A stretch of DNA of 33,476 bases from JBBSHJ01 sp038253135 (GTDB lineage Bacteria > Actinomycetota > Actinomycetes > Mycobacteriales > QHCD01): contig JBBSHJ010000029.1 in assembly GCA_038253135.1 (NCBI GenBank), positions 1 to 33,476 on the forward strand, written 5' to 3'. This document shows positions 1 through 6,925 of this stretch, one piece after another; the first letter of the stretch is position 1, and each line of letters opens with the position of its first letter. Made by a program: the position numbers and the translations under genes. The notes beneath the pieces were generated by a model. The model had not been told where the DNA came from. It saw only the letters and a program-made list of their open reading frames with translations, and searched no databases.

Positions 1-584
1 AGGCCCGCGTGCAGCGCGATCCACCCGGCGTGCCGGCCCATCACCTCGACGATCAGGGCCCGGTGGTGCGACTCGGCTGTCGTGTGCAGCCGGTCGATCG
101 CCTCCATGGCGATGTTGACGGCGGTGTCGAAGCCGAAGGTGTAGTCGGTCGCGCCGAGGTCGTTGTCGATGGTCTTGGGTACGCCGACGACCGGCATTCC
201 CGCGTCGGTGAGCTTCTTGGCCACCCCGAGGGTGTCCTCGCCGCCGATCGCGATCAGCGCGTCGATCCCGTGCTTGGCGAGGGTCTTCCGGATCGCATCC
301 TCGCCGGTCGTGCCGGCCCCAGCTCCGGCTTCGCCTTCGTGTCGCTCGTCGATCTTGTAGGGGTTGGTGCGCGAGGTGCCCAGAATGGTGCCCCCGCGGG
401 GCAGGATGCCGCGGACCGCGGCGACATCCAGCGTCGTCGTGACGTCCTCGACCAGGCCCCGCCAACCGTCGACGAACCCGACGAAATCGTGCCCGTAGGA
501 ACCGATGCCCTTGCGGACCACGGCCCGGATCACCGCATTCAGGCCCGGGCAGTCGCCGCCGCCGGTGAGCACGCCGATGCGCAT
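1..584 (-). CDS. pfp: 6-phosphofructokinase, pyrophosphate-type (partial, 3' end outside window)
   Basis: Phosphorylates fructose 6-phosphate in the cytoplasm. The N-terminal 194 codons are present and the C-terminal part lies beyond the window edge. The protein starts MRIGVLTGGGDCPGLNA, the phosphoryl-donor loop of the PfkA family. At about residues 112-116 it reads GGEDT, and then PKTIDND. In the family, Asp in the first motif (E. coli position 104, normally Gly in ATP enzymes) together with Lys in the second (position 124) is the signature of PPi-dependent enzymes such as that of Amycolatopsis methanolica. Actinobacterial ATP enzymes usually read GGEGT. The start is ATG at 584 with AGGAG-type SD at 592-597, 7 nt away. 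The family assignment is near certain; the PPi preference is inferred from two residues. Confidence 0.93.
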   Translation of the reverse strand, partial: MRIGVLTGGGDCPGLNAVIRAVVRKGIGSYGHDFVGFVDGWRGLVEDVTTTLDVAAVRGILPRGGTILGTSRTNPYKIDERHEGEAGAGAGTTGEDAIRKTLAKHGIDALIAIGGEDTLGVAKKLTDAGMPVVGVPKTIDNDLGATDYTFGFDTAVNIAMEAIDRLHTTAESHHRALIVEVMGRHAGWIALHAG

Positions 585-599
585 CAATGGTCTCCTTCG

Positions 600-629
600 A
601 GGGTGGGCTTGCAAACGCCTGCCCACCCT
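600..629 (-). promoter_or_regulatory. perfect inverted repeat in the pfp leader
   Basis: Nine bases at 600-608 (AGGGTGGGC) are exactly complementary to 621-629, with a 12-nt spacer. On the minus strand the hairpin ends just upstream of the pfp ribosome-binding site (592-597). A TAGGGT-like -10 lies within the distal arm on the minus strand, so this may be an operator over the promoter or a leader hairpin. No U-run follows, so it is not an obvious terminator. The rest of 585-697 shows nothing else. Confidence 0.4.
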
Positions 630-697
630 AGTGGGAGAGGGCGCGGCCCGCCGTACCGGTCGAGCAGCCCGGGCGGCCGGATCGGCGGACCCACCGC

Positions 698-871
698 TCA
701 GACCGCGCTGCGCTCGGTCTCCTCCGGTACGCCGGCCCCCGAGCGTGGCTTGGGCTTGGGGCGGCGGGGTTCGCGCACACCCGCCAGTCCGTCGTCCGGC
801 CGGCGGCGGGGAATCGCCCAGCCGGTCCGGCGGGCGCCCCGGAGCAGACGGCGTACCCGCCCGCCGATCAC
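698..871 (-). CDS. small basic hypothetical protein
   Basis: Possible 57-residue protein beginning at a GTG (871) and ending ...PEETERSAV. It is Arg-rich, with VREPRRPKPKPRS in the middle; a VREPRRP-type stretch resembles small conserved actinobacterial proteins I recall, but I cannot name a family. It has no ribosome-binding site of its own. The GTG overlaps the TGA of a six-codon ORF (868-888) that has a strong SD, so it could be translated by coupling. Alternatively a one-base indel separates what was a single start region, since leader plus body would read MIGAAL-VIGGRVRR. It lies between the exoribonuclease and pfp, in the same orientation. The stretch 889-988 holds only the SD of this leader. 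Confidence 0.4.
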   Translation of the reverse strand: MIGGRVRRLLRGARRTGWAIPRRRPDDGLAGVREPRRPKPKPRSGAGVPEETERSAV

Positions 872-888
872 AGTGCCGCACCGATCAT
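868..888 (-). other. six-codon leader ORF (MIGAAL) coupled to the small protein
   Basis: ATG at 888 has GGGAGG at 896-901 on the minus strand, 7 nt away, the best SD in this gap. It reads MIGAAL and stops at TGA (870-868), whose first bases overlap the GTG start of the next frame (GTGA). This is either a coupling micro-ORF or the true start of the small protein broken by a frameshift. Confidence 0.35.
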
Positions 889-988
889 CGTGTTGCCTCC
901 CGAATGCGAGCTCCGTCGCGGCCCGCTCGGCACCAGTGTTGCACCGGCTACGCGATGCGACCACGGCCGGTCCGGCGCACCGGAGGAA

Positions 989-1462
989 TCAGGACCCGAT
1001 GAGGCGCCAGCGGGCGAGGTTGTGCCGGGCGTCGGCCAGGGCATCGTGCAGGCCGCTCCCCTGGGCCGGGACATCCGGACGGCCGGCGTCCTCCCAGCGC
1101 TGCTTCAACTCGTGCGTGAACCGCGGTATCTCCCGCGGCAGCGCCGGCATCGCGCCCCACAGCTGCGCCAGCGCCACGTGATCATAGGCGGCGACCCACG
1201 CCCACAGCTCGATCGGTCCGGAGCCGGAGAGCAGGAACGCATACAGCCGCTCGCGGATCTGCTGGCGCGACATCCAGGCGGTGTCGGCCGGCGGCGGCAA
1301 CTGGCCGAGCACGTGCTCGAGCACCCACGGGATCGCCCGCGCGGCGTCGAACTCGGACGAGACGGCGTAGAACTCGCGGCCGTCCTCGCCCACCACGCCG
1401 ATCGACACGAGATCGATCGTCGTGCCGTCCTCGATGAACTCGCAGTCGTAGAAGAACCGCAC
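989..1462 (-). CDS. polyadenylate-specific 3'-exoribonuclease AS-type (DEDDh)
   Basis: 157-residue single-domain 3'-5' exoribonuclease of the small AS / RNase T-like family, predicted cytoplasmic and acting on RNA 3' ends. The acidic motif I is at the very N-terminus (FYDCEFIEDG, Asp6 and Glu8). Motif II Asp is in AAYDHVAL, and motif III His and Asp are in LHDALADARHNL near the C-terminus. This His-five-residue-Asp arrangement marks DEDDh enzymes. GTG start at 1462. It lies 15 nt downstream of plsC, in the same direction and probably co-transcribed with it. Family placement is confident; the substrate is inferred from the family name. Confidence 0.85.
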   Translation of the reverse strand: MRFFYDCEFIEDGTTIDLVSIGVVGEDGREFYAVSSEFDAARAIPWVLEHVLGQLPPPADTAWMSRQQIRERLYAFLLSGSGPIELWAWVAAYDHVALAQLWGAMPALPREIPRFTHELKQRWEDAGRPDVPAQGSGLHDALADARHNLARWRLIGS

Positions 1463-1477
1463 GAAGCCGGTGCGCCC

Positions 1478-2263
1478 TCAGCTGGCGCGGCGGCGCGGCG
1501 AGCGGTCGGCAAGATCGGGGTCGGTCTGCAGCGCGACCGCCTCAGCGGCGGCCCGCGCGGCGCGCGGACCGCGCCGTCCCATGCGGTCCATCTCCCGCTT
1601 GACGTTGGCCGCGTAGACGTCGACGTACTCCTGCCCGGACAGGTGCATCAGCTCGTACATCAGCTGGTCGGTCAGTGCGCGCTCCACGAAGCGGTCACCG
1701 GCCATGCCGTCGTACCGGGAGAAATCCAGCGGCCGGCCCAGCCGCACGCCGGGACGTGGCCGCAACTTCGGGAGGACCTTGCCGATCGGCTGGATCTTGT
1801 CCGTGTTGACCATCGCGGCCGGGATCACGGGCACCCGCGCGGCCAGCGCCAACCGCGCCACACCGGTCTTGCCGCGGTAGAGCCGCCCGTCGGGGGAGCG
1901 GGTTCCCTCGGGATAGAACCCGACCAGGCCGCCATCGCGCAGCACCGTCTCGAGCTCGGCCAGGGCGGAGAGCGCCGCCGCTCCCCCGCCGCGGTCGATC
2001 GGCACCTGCCGGACCCCGGTGAGGAACAGCCGCTTGGCCAGACCCTTGACGCCCGGCTGGGTGAAATACTCCTTCTTCGCCGGGAACGCGAGCTGCCGCG
2101 ACACCAGCAACGGCAGGAACAGCGAGTCGCACACGGCGAGATGGTTGCTGGCGATGATCGCGCCGCCCCCGGCGGGAATGTTCTCGGCACCCTCGATCCA
2201 GGGTCGCCACAGCGGCTTGGCCACCGGACCGACGGCCAGCTGCTTGAGAACCCAATAGAGCAC
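1478..2263 (-). CDS. plsC: 1-acyl-sn-glycerol-3-phosphate acyltransferase (PlsC family)
   Basis: Transfers an acyl group to lysophosphatidate at the inner face of the membrane to make phosphatidate. 261 residues. The acceptor motif NHLAVCD (His41, Asp46; HX4D) and the glycerol-phosphate motif FYPEGTRS (Glu119, Gly120) are both present at normal spacing. A hydrophobic N-terminus (MLYWVLKQLAVG) fits membrane association, and the tail after residue 235 is Arg/Ala-rich. GTG start at 2263 with a modest AAAGG SD. From memory it corresponds to Rv2182c at the edge of the block that also contains fadD15, pimB and trpD. Other PlsC-fold acyltransferases share these motifs, so the exact acceptor is not proven. 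Confidence 0.9.
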   Translation of the reverse strand: MLYWVLKQLAVGPVAKPLWRPWIEGAENIPAGGGAIIASNHLAVCDSLFLPLLVSRQLAFPAKKEYFTQPGVKGLAKRLFLTGVRQVPIDRGGGAAALSALAELETVLRDGGLVGFYPEGTRSPDGRLYRGKTGVARLALAARVPVIPAAMVNTDKIQPIGKVLPKLRPRPGVRLGRPLDFSRYDGMAGDRFVERALTDQLMYELMHLSGQEYVDVYAANVKREMDRMGRRGPRAARAAAEAVALQTDPDLADRSPRRRAS

Positions 2264-2475
2264 TCGGCGTACCTTTCGATCGAGCGTCCGTCGAGACTTT
2301 CGGCCGGGATTTCTCGCAGCCTACGGCCCCCGGGCGCAGCGCACAAACACCGCGGTTCCGCCTCGCTCTCTATCGATACGATTGCACCTGGGTGGCGGTT
2401 GGCCGAACGGGTCGTTACGGCCCGATGATCCGTGCGACCATGCGAGAAGGAGCAACGGGAAAAGGGAGGGCGACG
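2264..2475. promoter_or_regulatory. divergent promoter region between plsC and the esterase gene
   Basis: This 212-bp gap separates divergent genes. On the plus strand TACGAT at 2377-2382 is a plausible -10. It would start transcription near 2390, giving a leader of about 85 nt, or a near-leaderless transcript if the in-frame GTG at 2392 is used. On the minus strand TAGGCT near 2320 is a weak -10 for plsC. Neither has a good -35. No gene is seen. Confidence 0.35.
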
Positions 2476-3312
2476 GTGTTTGACACACCTGCGCTCGGGT
2501 CGGGTGCGTTGATGCCCGGCGCCCAGCCGTTCCGGCACGACGGCGGTCCCGTCGGTGTCGTCTGCTGCCATGGATTCACCGGTACGCCGGCCAGCATGCT
2601 CCCGGTTGCCGAGGGTTTCGCGGCCGCGGGCTATTCGGTCGAGCTGCCCCGGCTGCCCGGACACGGGACCCGGTGGCAGGACCTCAACGCGACCCGGTGG
2701 ACCGACTGGTACGCCGAGCTGCGCCGGGCCGTGGCCGGCATGCTCGCCCGGTGCGAACGCGTCTACCTCGCCGGCCTGTCGATGGGAGGCGCGCTGTGCC
2801 TGCGCGCCGCGGCCGATCGTCCCGACGACGTCGCCGGACTCGTCCTGATCAACCCGGTCGTCCTGCTGCGCCAGCGGGCCTCGGTCCTGCTGCCGATCGT
2901 CTCGCGCGTCGTACCGTCCCTGTCCGCGGTGACCGGCGACATCAAGAAGCCCGGCGTCACGGAGACCGGTTACGCGGTAACGCCACTGCGCGCGGCCGCG
3001 TCCCTCCGGGCGCTGCTGCGCGTCGTCCGCGCCGACCTGCCCGCGGTTACCGCACCCACCCTGCTCTTCCGCAGCGCCGTCGATCACGTCCTCTCCGACG
3101 TCAGCGCCCACGCGGTCCTCGATGAGATCGCAAGCACAGATCTCACCGACAGGGTCTTGACCGAGAGCTATCACGTCGCAACCCTCGACTACGACGGCCC
3201 GCGGATCGTTGCCGAGGCCGTGCACTGGGTTCGGGAGCACGAGCGACGATCGACCGACCCCGGCGTGACAGCGGCCGAGCCCGAGTTCGCATCGACAGGA
3301 GGTGCCCCGTGA
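2476..3312 (+). CDS. alpha/beta hydrolase, carboxylesterase/monoacylglycerol lipase type
   Basis: Serine hydrolase of 278 residues, probably acting on lipid or short acyl esters. It shows the oxyanion-hole CHGFTG (about residues 31-36), the LPGHGTRW segment typical of Est30/monoacylglycerol-lipase relatives, and the nucleophile elbow GLSMGG with Ser102. Asp in FRSAVDHVL and His in ESYHVATLDYD complete the triad. I chose GTG at 2476 because GGGAGGG lies 5-6 nt upstream and the family usually begins close to the PGAQPFRHDGG segment. The frame is open to a GTG at 2392 and ATGs at 2428 and 2443. Its TGA overlaps a GTG (GTGA, 3309-3312), which starts the repeat-containing frame leading to the next gene. 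Confidence 0.88.
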   Translation: MFDTPALGSGALMPGAQPFRHDGGPVGVVCCHGFTGTPASMLPVAEGFAAAGYSVELPRLPGHGTRWQDLNATRWTDWYAELRRAVAGMLARCERVYLAGLSMGGALCLRAAADRPDDVAGLVLINPVVLLRQRASVLLPIVSRVVPSLSAVTGDIKKPGVTETGYAVTPLRAAASLRALLRVVRADLPAVTAPTLLFRSAVDHVLSDVSAHAVLDEIASTDLTDRVLTESYHVATLDYDGPRIVAEAVHWVREHERRSTDPGVTAAEPEFASTGGAP

Positions 3313-3479
3313 GCCTCGATTTCCCGTCAGCCGCACCCGAGCGCCTCTGCGCCCCTGCTCGACAATCACCCTGGCGCCACGACCGCACCCGGCGGTGCCC
3401 GATGAACCTCGACCCGAAACGCCGCGGTCGGCACGACAATCACCCTGGCGCCCCGACCGCACCCGGCGGTGCCCGATGA
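3309..3479 (+). other. spacer ORF 1 linking esterase and membrane protein (56 codons)
   Basis: GTG at 3309 overlaps the esterase stop. The frame runs without interruption into repeat copy 1, where ATG 3402 is in frame, and ends at TGA 3477-3479, which overlaps the ATG of copy 2 (ATGA at 3476). With only one repeat copy this frame would be continuous with the downstream membrane protein, so it is probably the original N-terminus of that gene rather than an independent gene. Confidence 0.45.
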
Positions 3480-3588
3480 ACCTCGACCCGAAACGCCGCG
3501 GTCGGCGCGACAATCACCCTGGCGCCCCGACCGCACCCGGCGGTGCCCGATGAACCTCGACCCGAAACGCCGCGGTCGGCGCGACAAT
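3360..3588 (+). repeat. 74-bp direct tandem repeat, three full copies, covering a gene start
   Basis: Copies lie at 3360-3433, 3434-3507 and 3508-3581, with a 7-bp partial copy (CGACAAT) to 3588. Copies 2 and 3 are identical and copy 1 differs at two positions. Each copy contains CCCGATGAACCTCGACCC, so the start codon is present at 3402, 3476 and 3550. Because 74 is not divisible by three, the reading frame rotates between copies. The frame opened by each ATG is closed by the TGA overlapping the next ATG. Confidence 0.95.
3476..3553 (+). other. spacer ORF 2, a 25-codon ORF made by one repeat unit
   Basis: It starts at the ATG of repeat copy 2 (MNLDPKRRGRRDN...) and ends at TGA 3551-3553, overlapping the ATG of the downstream gene at 3550. 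It is a product of the tandem duplication. It can pass ribosomes to the next start, but I see no reason to think the peptide itself has a function. Confidence 0.4.
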
Positions 3589-4425
3589 GGACTCGACGCC
3601 ACGACCTTCGCGCCGCTCGCCGACGTCGATCCGCGCGTCGGCGAGCACCTTCTGGACGTGCTCTGGGCCGCCGGCGTACCCGCCTATCTCGAGCCCGCGG
3701 CCGACATGCATCCGACCCGCGCGGTCACCGTCCCGAGCCCGCCCACCGACCGGCTATGGGTCGACTCCAGCCGTCGGGCCGAGGCGTGGTCGGTGATCCG
3801 AGCCGATACCCCGTCGGCCACCTCCTGGCCCAACGACGACCCCGACTCCGATCGCGCGGACGACAACGGCCCCCGCTCCTCCGGCGCCGCCCGCGACTGC
3901 GAGCACGACCGCACCGATCTTCGGGCGGACGAGCAATCGGCGTGGGACGCCCTGGTCGCCGATTTCGACCGCACGGCCGACGCCGGTACGCCGCACGCCT
4001 GGCCGGACGCCGAGGACCTGGCGGCACCGCCGCGCCGCGCCGGCGACGCCGACCGCAGCACGCACCCGGGAGCATCGTCCGCGGGCACCGCCGAGCCGCG
4101 CCGCGCCCTCCCACAGCGATTCGAGCCGATGAGCGGGCCACGCGACTGGAGCCCGACGGCCGGCGACGGCCTATTCGACGAGGACGACGATCATTTCCGG
4201 CCGCCGACACCGCCACCGTTGCCGCGGCTCTCGATGGAAGCGGCCGGAGCCCTGCTGCTCATCCTGGCCGGCATCTTCCTGCTCGTCGCACCGGGCGTGA
4301 TCGGGATGTCAGGGAACACCCCGTTCGGGCTCGGCGTGCTCGGAATCGTCGCCGGTGCGGGACTTCTCATCTGGCGGCTCCGGTCAGACCGGTCGGACGA
4401 CCCTGATGAGGGCGCCCGGGTCTGA
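3550..4425 (+). CDS. actinobacterial membrane protein of unknown function
   Basis: 291 residues from ATG 3550, the last of three duplicated starts. Residues 20-80 form a soluble region (VDPRVGEHLLDVLWAAGVPAY... then DRLWVDS) resembling the DPR/AYVEP segment of conserved actinobacterial proteins next to such esterases. Residues about 85-220 are acidic, Asp/Pro-rich and probably disordered. The C-terminus has two adjacent hydrophobic segments (about 230-275, AAGALLLILAGIFLL and GLGVLGIVAGAGLLIW) followed by a charged tail, suggesting a hairpin membrane anchor. It shares the esterase operon. I cannot name a function. If the GTG at 3309 is used in strains with a different repeat number, the N-terminus would be longer. 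Confidence 0.75.
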   Translation: MNLDPKRRGRRDNGLDATTFAPLADVDPRVGEHLLDVLWAAGVPAYLEPAADMHPTRAVTVPSPPTDRLWVDSSRRAEAWSVIRADTPSATSWPNDDPDSDRADDNGPRSSGAARDCEHDRTDLRADEQSAWDALVADFDRTADAGTPHAWPDAEDLAAPPRRAGDADRSTHPGASSAGTAEPRRALPQRFEPMSGPRDWSPTAGDGLFDEDDDHFRPPTPPPLPRLSMEAAGALLLILAGIFLLVAPGVIGMSGNTPFGLGVLGIVAGAGLLIWRLRSDRSDDPDEGARV

Positions 4426-4448
4426 GCAATACCTCGCCCCCGCGGTGG

Positions 4449-4958
4449 CTATGGCCGCGCAGCGCCGTCCTCGAGGTAGGCCGTCGTGCCGGCACGCAAC
4501 GCGCGGAACGTCGCGATCACCCGCGGCCGGCCGGTCTCGCGGGTCAGCGCCACCACCTCAGCCTCGGTGACCAACCGCCACTCGGCCAGCTCGAAATCGT
4601 CCAGCACGACGCCGGCAAAGATCGCCTCATCGTGCTCTCCCCCGTCGAAAACCAGCTGCATATTGTCCGGGACCGGTACGGCGCCCCTGCGGTAGGCGAC
4701 CGAGAGCAACCGGCCGACGGGCAGGCGGAGGCCGACCTCCTCCTCGGTCTCGCGGCCGGCCGCGACGCTCGGCGGCTCGTCGGCTTCGACCATCCCGCCG
4801 GGCAGCTGCCAGCCCTCCCGGTAGGTCGGGCGGACGATGAGGACCCGCCCGTCCCGGTGCCGGATCAGCAGCCCGGCCGCGGTCAGGATCTTCGCCAGCC
4901 CGGCAAAGAATTCCGGCAGCTCGTCAGGGGTCGGATGACGCCGTACCTCATCGCTCAC
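4449..4958 (-). CDS. NUDIX hydrolase
   Basis: 169-residue pyrophosphohydrolase acting on a nucleoside diphosphate linked to another moiety; the substrate is not predictable. The complete Nudix box GX5EX7REXXEEXG is present as GMVEADE...RETEEEVG in the middle of the protein, after a short N-terminal segment ending in WQLPGG. I chose GTG at 4958 over the longer frame to 5027. A TAGGGT -10-like hexamer sits at 4972-4967, 8 nt upstream, and there is no SD, which fits a leaderless mRNA; the longer frame would start inside the likely promoter. It is convergent with the membrane protein and divergent from the LOR/SDH gene. Confidence 0.88.
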   Translation of the reverse strand: MSDEVRRHPTPDELPEFFAGLAKILTAAGLLIRHRDGRVLIVRPTYREGWQLPGGMVEADEPPSVAAGRETEEEVGLRLPVGRLLSVAYRRGAVPVPDNMQLVFDGGEHDEAIFAGVVLDDFELAEWRLVTEAEVVALTRETGRPRVIATFRALRAGTTAYLEDGAARP

Positions 4959-4966
4959 GACCACCA

Positions 4967-4972
4967 ACCCTA
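4967..4972 (-). promoter_or_regulatory. -10 hexamer of a likely leaderless NUDIX mRNA
   Basis: TAGGGT on the minus strand lies 8 nt before the GTG start, so transcription would begin at or next to the start codon. No SD is present. Similar TANNNT hexamers 6-8 nt before SD-less starts occur at four other genes in this window. Confidence 0.4.
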
Positions 4973-5095
4973 GCCAGCGGGACGCTCGGCACCGGAGTGC
5001 CGCGACGGCGACGGCTGTCCATCCCATACGCTGCCCGGATCCGGTCAGCGCGGCACCGGCGCCGCGACCATGCCCATCCCGGGAGGAGCCTGCGG

Positions 5096-6343
5096 GTGAA
5101 CGAGTCCAGTACGGCCACCGAGGCGGTCGAGATCACCGGACACCTGATGGATTCCGGCGTGCTCGCAAAGGTGCTCGACGACGTGCTCGAGTACGGCGGC
5201 GACTACGTCATCTCGCGGATCACGCTCGGCCGCGAGCACGACGACGAGTCGACGGCCAGGATCGAGATCAGCGCCGCGGACGTCAGCACGCTGCACCGGA
5301 TCCTGATGCGGGTCCAGACCCACGGCGTCAACCAGGTCGACCCGGGTCGAGCCACCACCCGGCCGGCACCGGCCGATGGGGTCTTCCCGGACGATTTCTA
5401 CTCGACGACCAACCTCGAGACGCTGGTCCGGGTCGGCGATGACTGGGTCCGGGTCGAGCAGCCGGAAATGGATTGCGGGCTCCTGGTGGCCGACGGCCGG
5501 GCGCGCACGGTGCCGGTGTCCGACGTGCGCGCGGGCGACACCATCGTGTGCGGCGCGGGCGGCGTACGCGTGATCCCGCCCGGCGTGCCGGTCGAGCAGG
5601 ACGCGGACAGCTTCGAGTTCATGGCCTCGGCCGTGTCGAGCGAGAAGCCACAGGCGCTGCAAGTGCACCTGATCGCCGAGCGGATGCGGGCCGTCCGGGC
5701 CGCCGGCCAGCGCATCCTGTGGGTGGGCGGTCCGGCGATCGTGCACACCGGAGCCGCCCCGGCCATGGTGGCGCTCATCGAGGCGGGCTTCGTCGACGTG
5801 CTCTTCGCCGGCAACGCGCTCGCCACGCACGACATCGAATCGGCCCTCTTCGGCACGTCGCTGGGCGTCGATCTCTCCCGCGGACGCGGCGTACCGCACG
5901 GGCACGAGCATCACATTCGGGCCATCAACTCGGTCCGCCGCTGCGGGTCGATTTCAGCCGCCGTCGAGCAGGACGTGCTGACCAGTGGCATCATGCACGC
6001 CCTGGTACGCAGGGAAAAGCGCTTCGTGCTGGTCGGGTCCGTACGCGACGACGGACCGCTGCCGGACGTCTACACCGATGTGATCGACGGGCAGCGGGCC
6101 ATGCGCGCCGAGCTGCATGACGTGGGCTTCGCCATCATGGTCGCGACCATGCTGCACTCCATCGCGACCGGGAACATCCTGCCCGCCTCGATCCCGCTGG
6201 TGTGCGTCGACATCAACCCCGCGACGGTCGTGAAGCTGGCCGACCGTGGCAGCGCGCAGGCCAGCGGCATCGTCACCGACGTCGGGCTCTTCTTCGAGCA
6301 GCTCGCCCACGATCTGGTCCGCGGCTACGGCCGCCGGGACTGA
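5096..6343 (+). CDS. TIGR00300 family protein (LOR/SDH domain, ornithine cyclodeaminase-like)
   Basis: 415 residues. The N-terminal part (TEAVEITGHLMDSG...DYVISRITLGREHDD) matches the LOR/SDH conserved domain. The rest matches the Rossmann-type domain shared by archaeal ornithine cyclodeaminase and the C-terminal part of cyanobacterial arginine dihydrolase/AgrE (ILWVGGPAIVHTG, GGVRVIPPG, VDINPATVVKLADRGSAQA). The N-terminal arginine dihydrolase module of cyanobacterial ArgZ is absent. The likely reaction is NAD-dependent ornithine to proline plus ammonia, but that is family inference. I chose GTG 5096, with GGGAGGAG at 5081-5088; the frame extends upstream to 4997 without a better signal. Its stop abuts the DoxX gene stop. 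Confidence 0.8.
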   Translation: MNESSTATEAVEITGHLMDSGVLAKVLDDVLEYGGDYVISRITLGREHDDESTARIEISAADVSTLHRILMRVQTHGVNQVDPGRATTRPAPADGVFPDDFYSTTNLETLVRVGDDWVRVEQPEMDCGLLVADGRARTVPVSDVRAGDTIVCGAGGVRVIPPGVPVEQDADSFEFMASAVSSEKPQALQVHLIAERMRAVRAAGQRILWVGGPAIVHTGAAPAMVALIEAGFVDVLFAGNALATHDIESALFGTSLGVDLSRGRGVPHGHEHHIRAINSVRRCGSISAAVEQDVLTSGIMHALVRREKRFVLVGSVRDDGPLPDVYTDVIDGQRAMRAELHDVGFAIMVATMLHSIATGNILPASIPLVCVDINPATVVKLADRGSAQASGIVTDVGLFFEQLAHDLVRGYGRRD

Positions 6344-6895
6344 TCAGCCGGGCAGCGATTCCTTGACGTGGCCGGCAACGCCGCGGACGCCGCCGGCGGC
6401 GTCGTGCGCGCGATCCGAGGCCGTCGAGGCGGCGCCCTGCGCGCGGCCGCCCACGTGGCCGACGGCGCGGCGGGCCCGGTAGCCCAGCGACGGCTTGCCG
6501 GCGGTGTCGGCCGCCGCGATCAGCAGGCCGCCCAGCATGGACAGGTTCTTGAAGAAGTGGACCTTCTGCTGGGCCCTGACGGCGGGGTCGCTCTCCTGCC
6601 AGAAGGCGTGCGCGGCCACGGTCGTGGGCACGGTCGAACCGGCCAGGGCCAGCGCGGCCAGGCGCGGGAATTTGCCGATGGCCAGCAGGGCACCCGCACC
6701 GGTCTTGACCGCACCGTCGATGCGCACCAGGGTCACGGTGTCTTTCGGAGCCTGCTCGGGCAGTGCGTCGGAGATGCGCTGGACGACCGGCTCGACCAGC
6801 GGAGCCTTGTCCTTGGCCGTGCGGAGGGTGTCGATCCCGCCGACGATGTACATGGATGCGAGCATCGGGCGGGCGACCCGGCGAAGAAGTGCCAT
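6344..6895 (-). CDS. DoxX family membrane protein
   Basis: 183 residues. The N-terminal 135 residues have the DoxX layout: RRVARPMLASMYIVGGIDTL, later TLVRIDGAVKTGAGALLAIG, then LAALALAGSTVPTTVAAHAFW and NLSMLGGLLIAAAD, giving four hydrophobic segments. The C-terminal 45 residues are soluble, rich in Ala, Gly and Arg, and amphipathic. The function of such proteins is poorly known; some link to redox or thiosulfate metabolism. ATG at 6895 with a GGAG SD. It lies 30 nt downstream of the endonuclease/phosphatase gene in the same direction. Its stop codon directly abuts that of the convergent gene (TGATCA at 6341-6346). Confidence 0.85.
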   Translation of the reverse strand: MALLRRVARPMLASMYIVGGIDTLRTAKDKAPLVEPVVQRISDALPEQAPKDTVTLVRIDGAVKTGAGALLAIGKFPRLAALALAGSTVPTTVAAHAFWQESDPAVRAQQKVHFFKNLSMLGGLLIAAADTAGKPSLGYRARRAVGHVGGRAQGAASTASDRAHDAAGGVRGVAGHVKESLPG

Positions 6896-6925
6896 GGGAG
6901 CGATCTCCGATCAGTCGTCAAGGGC

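Noticed and set aside
890..2428. 512-codon plus-strand frame over the exoribonuclease and plsC genes
   Set aside because: Antisense to two genes with clear motifs; composition is that of a shadow frame.
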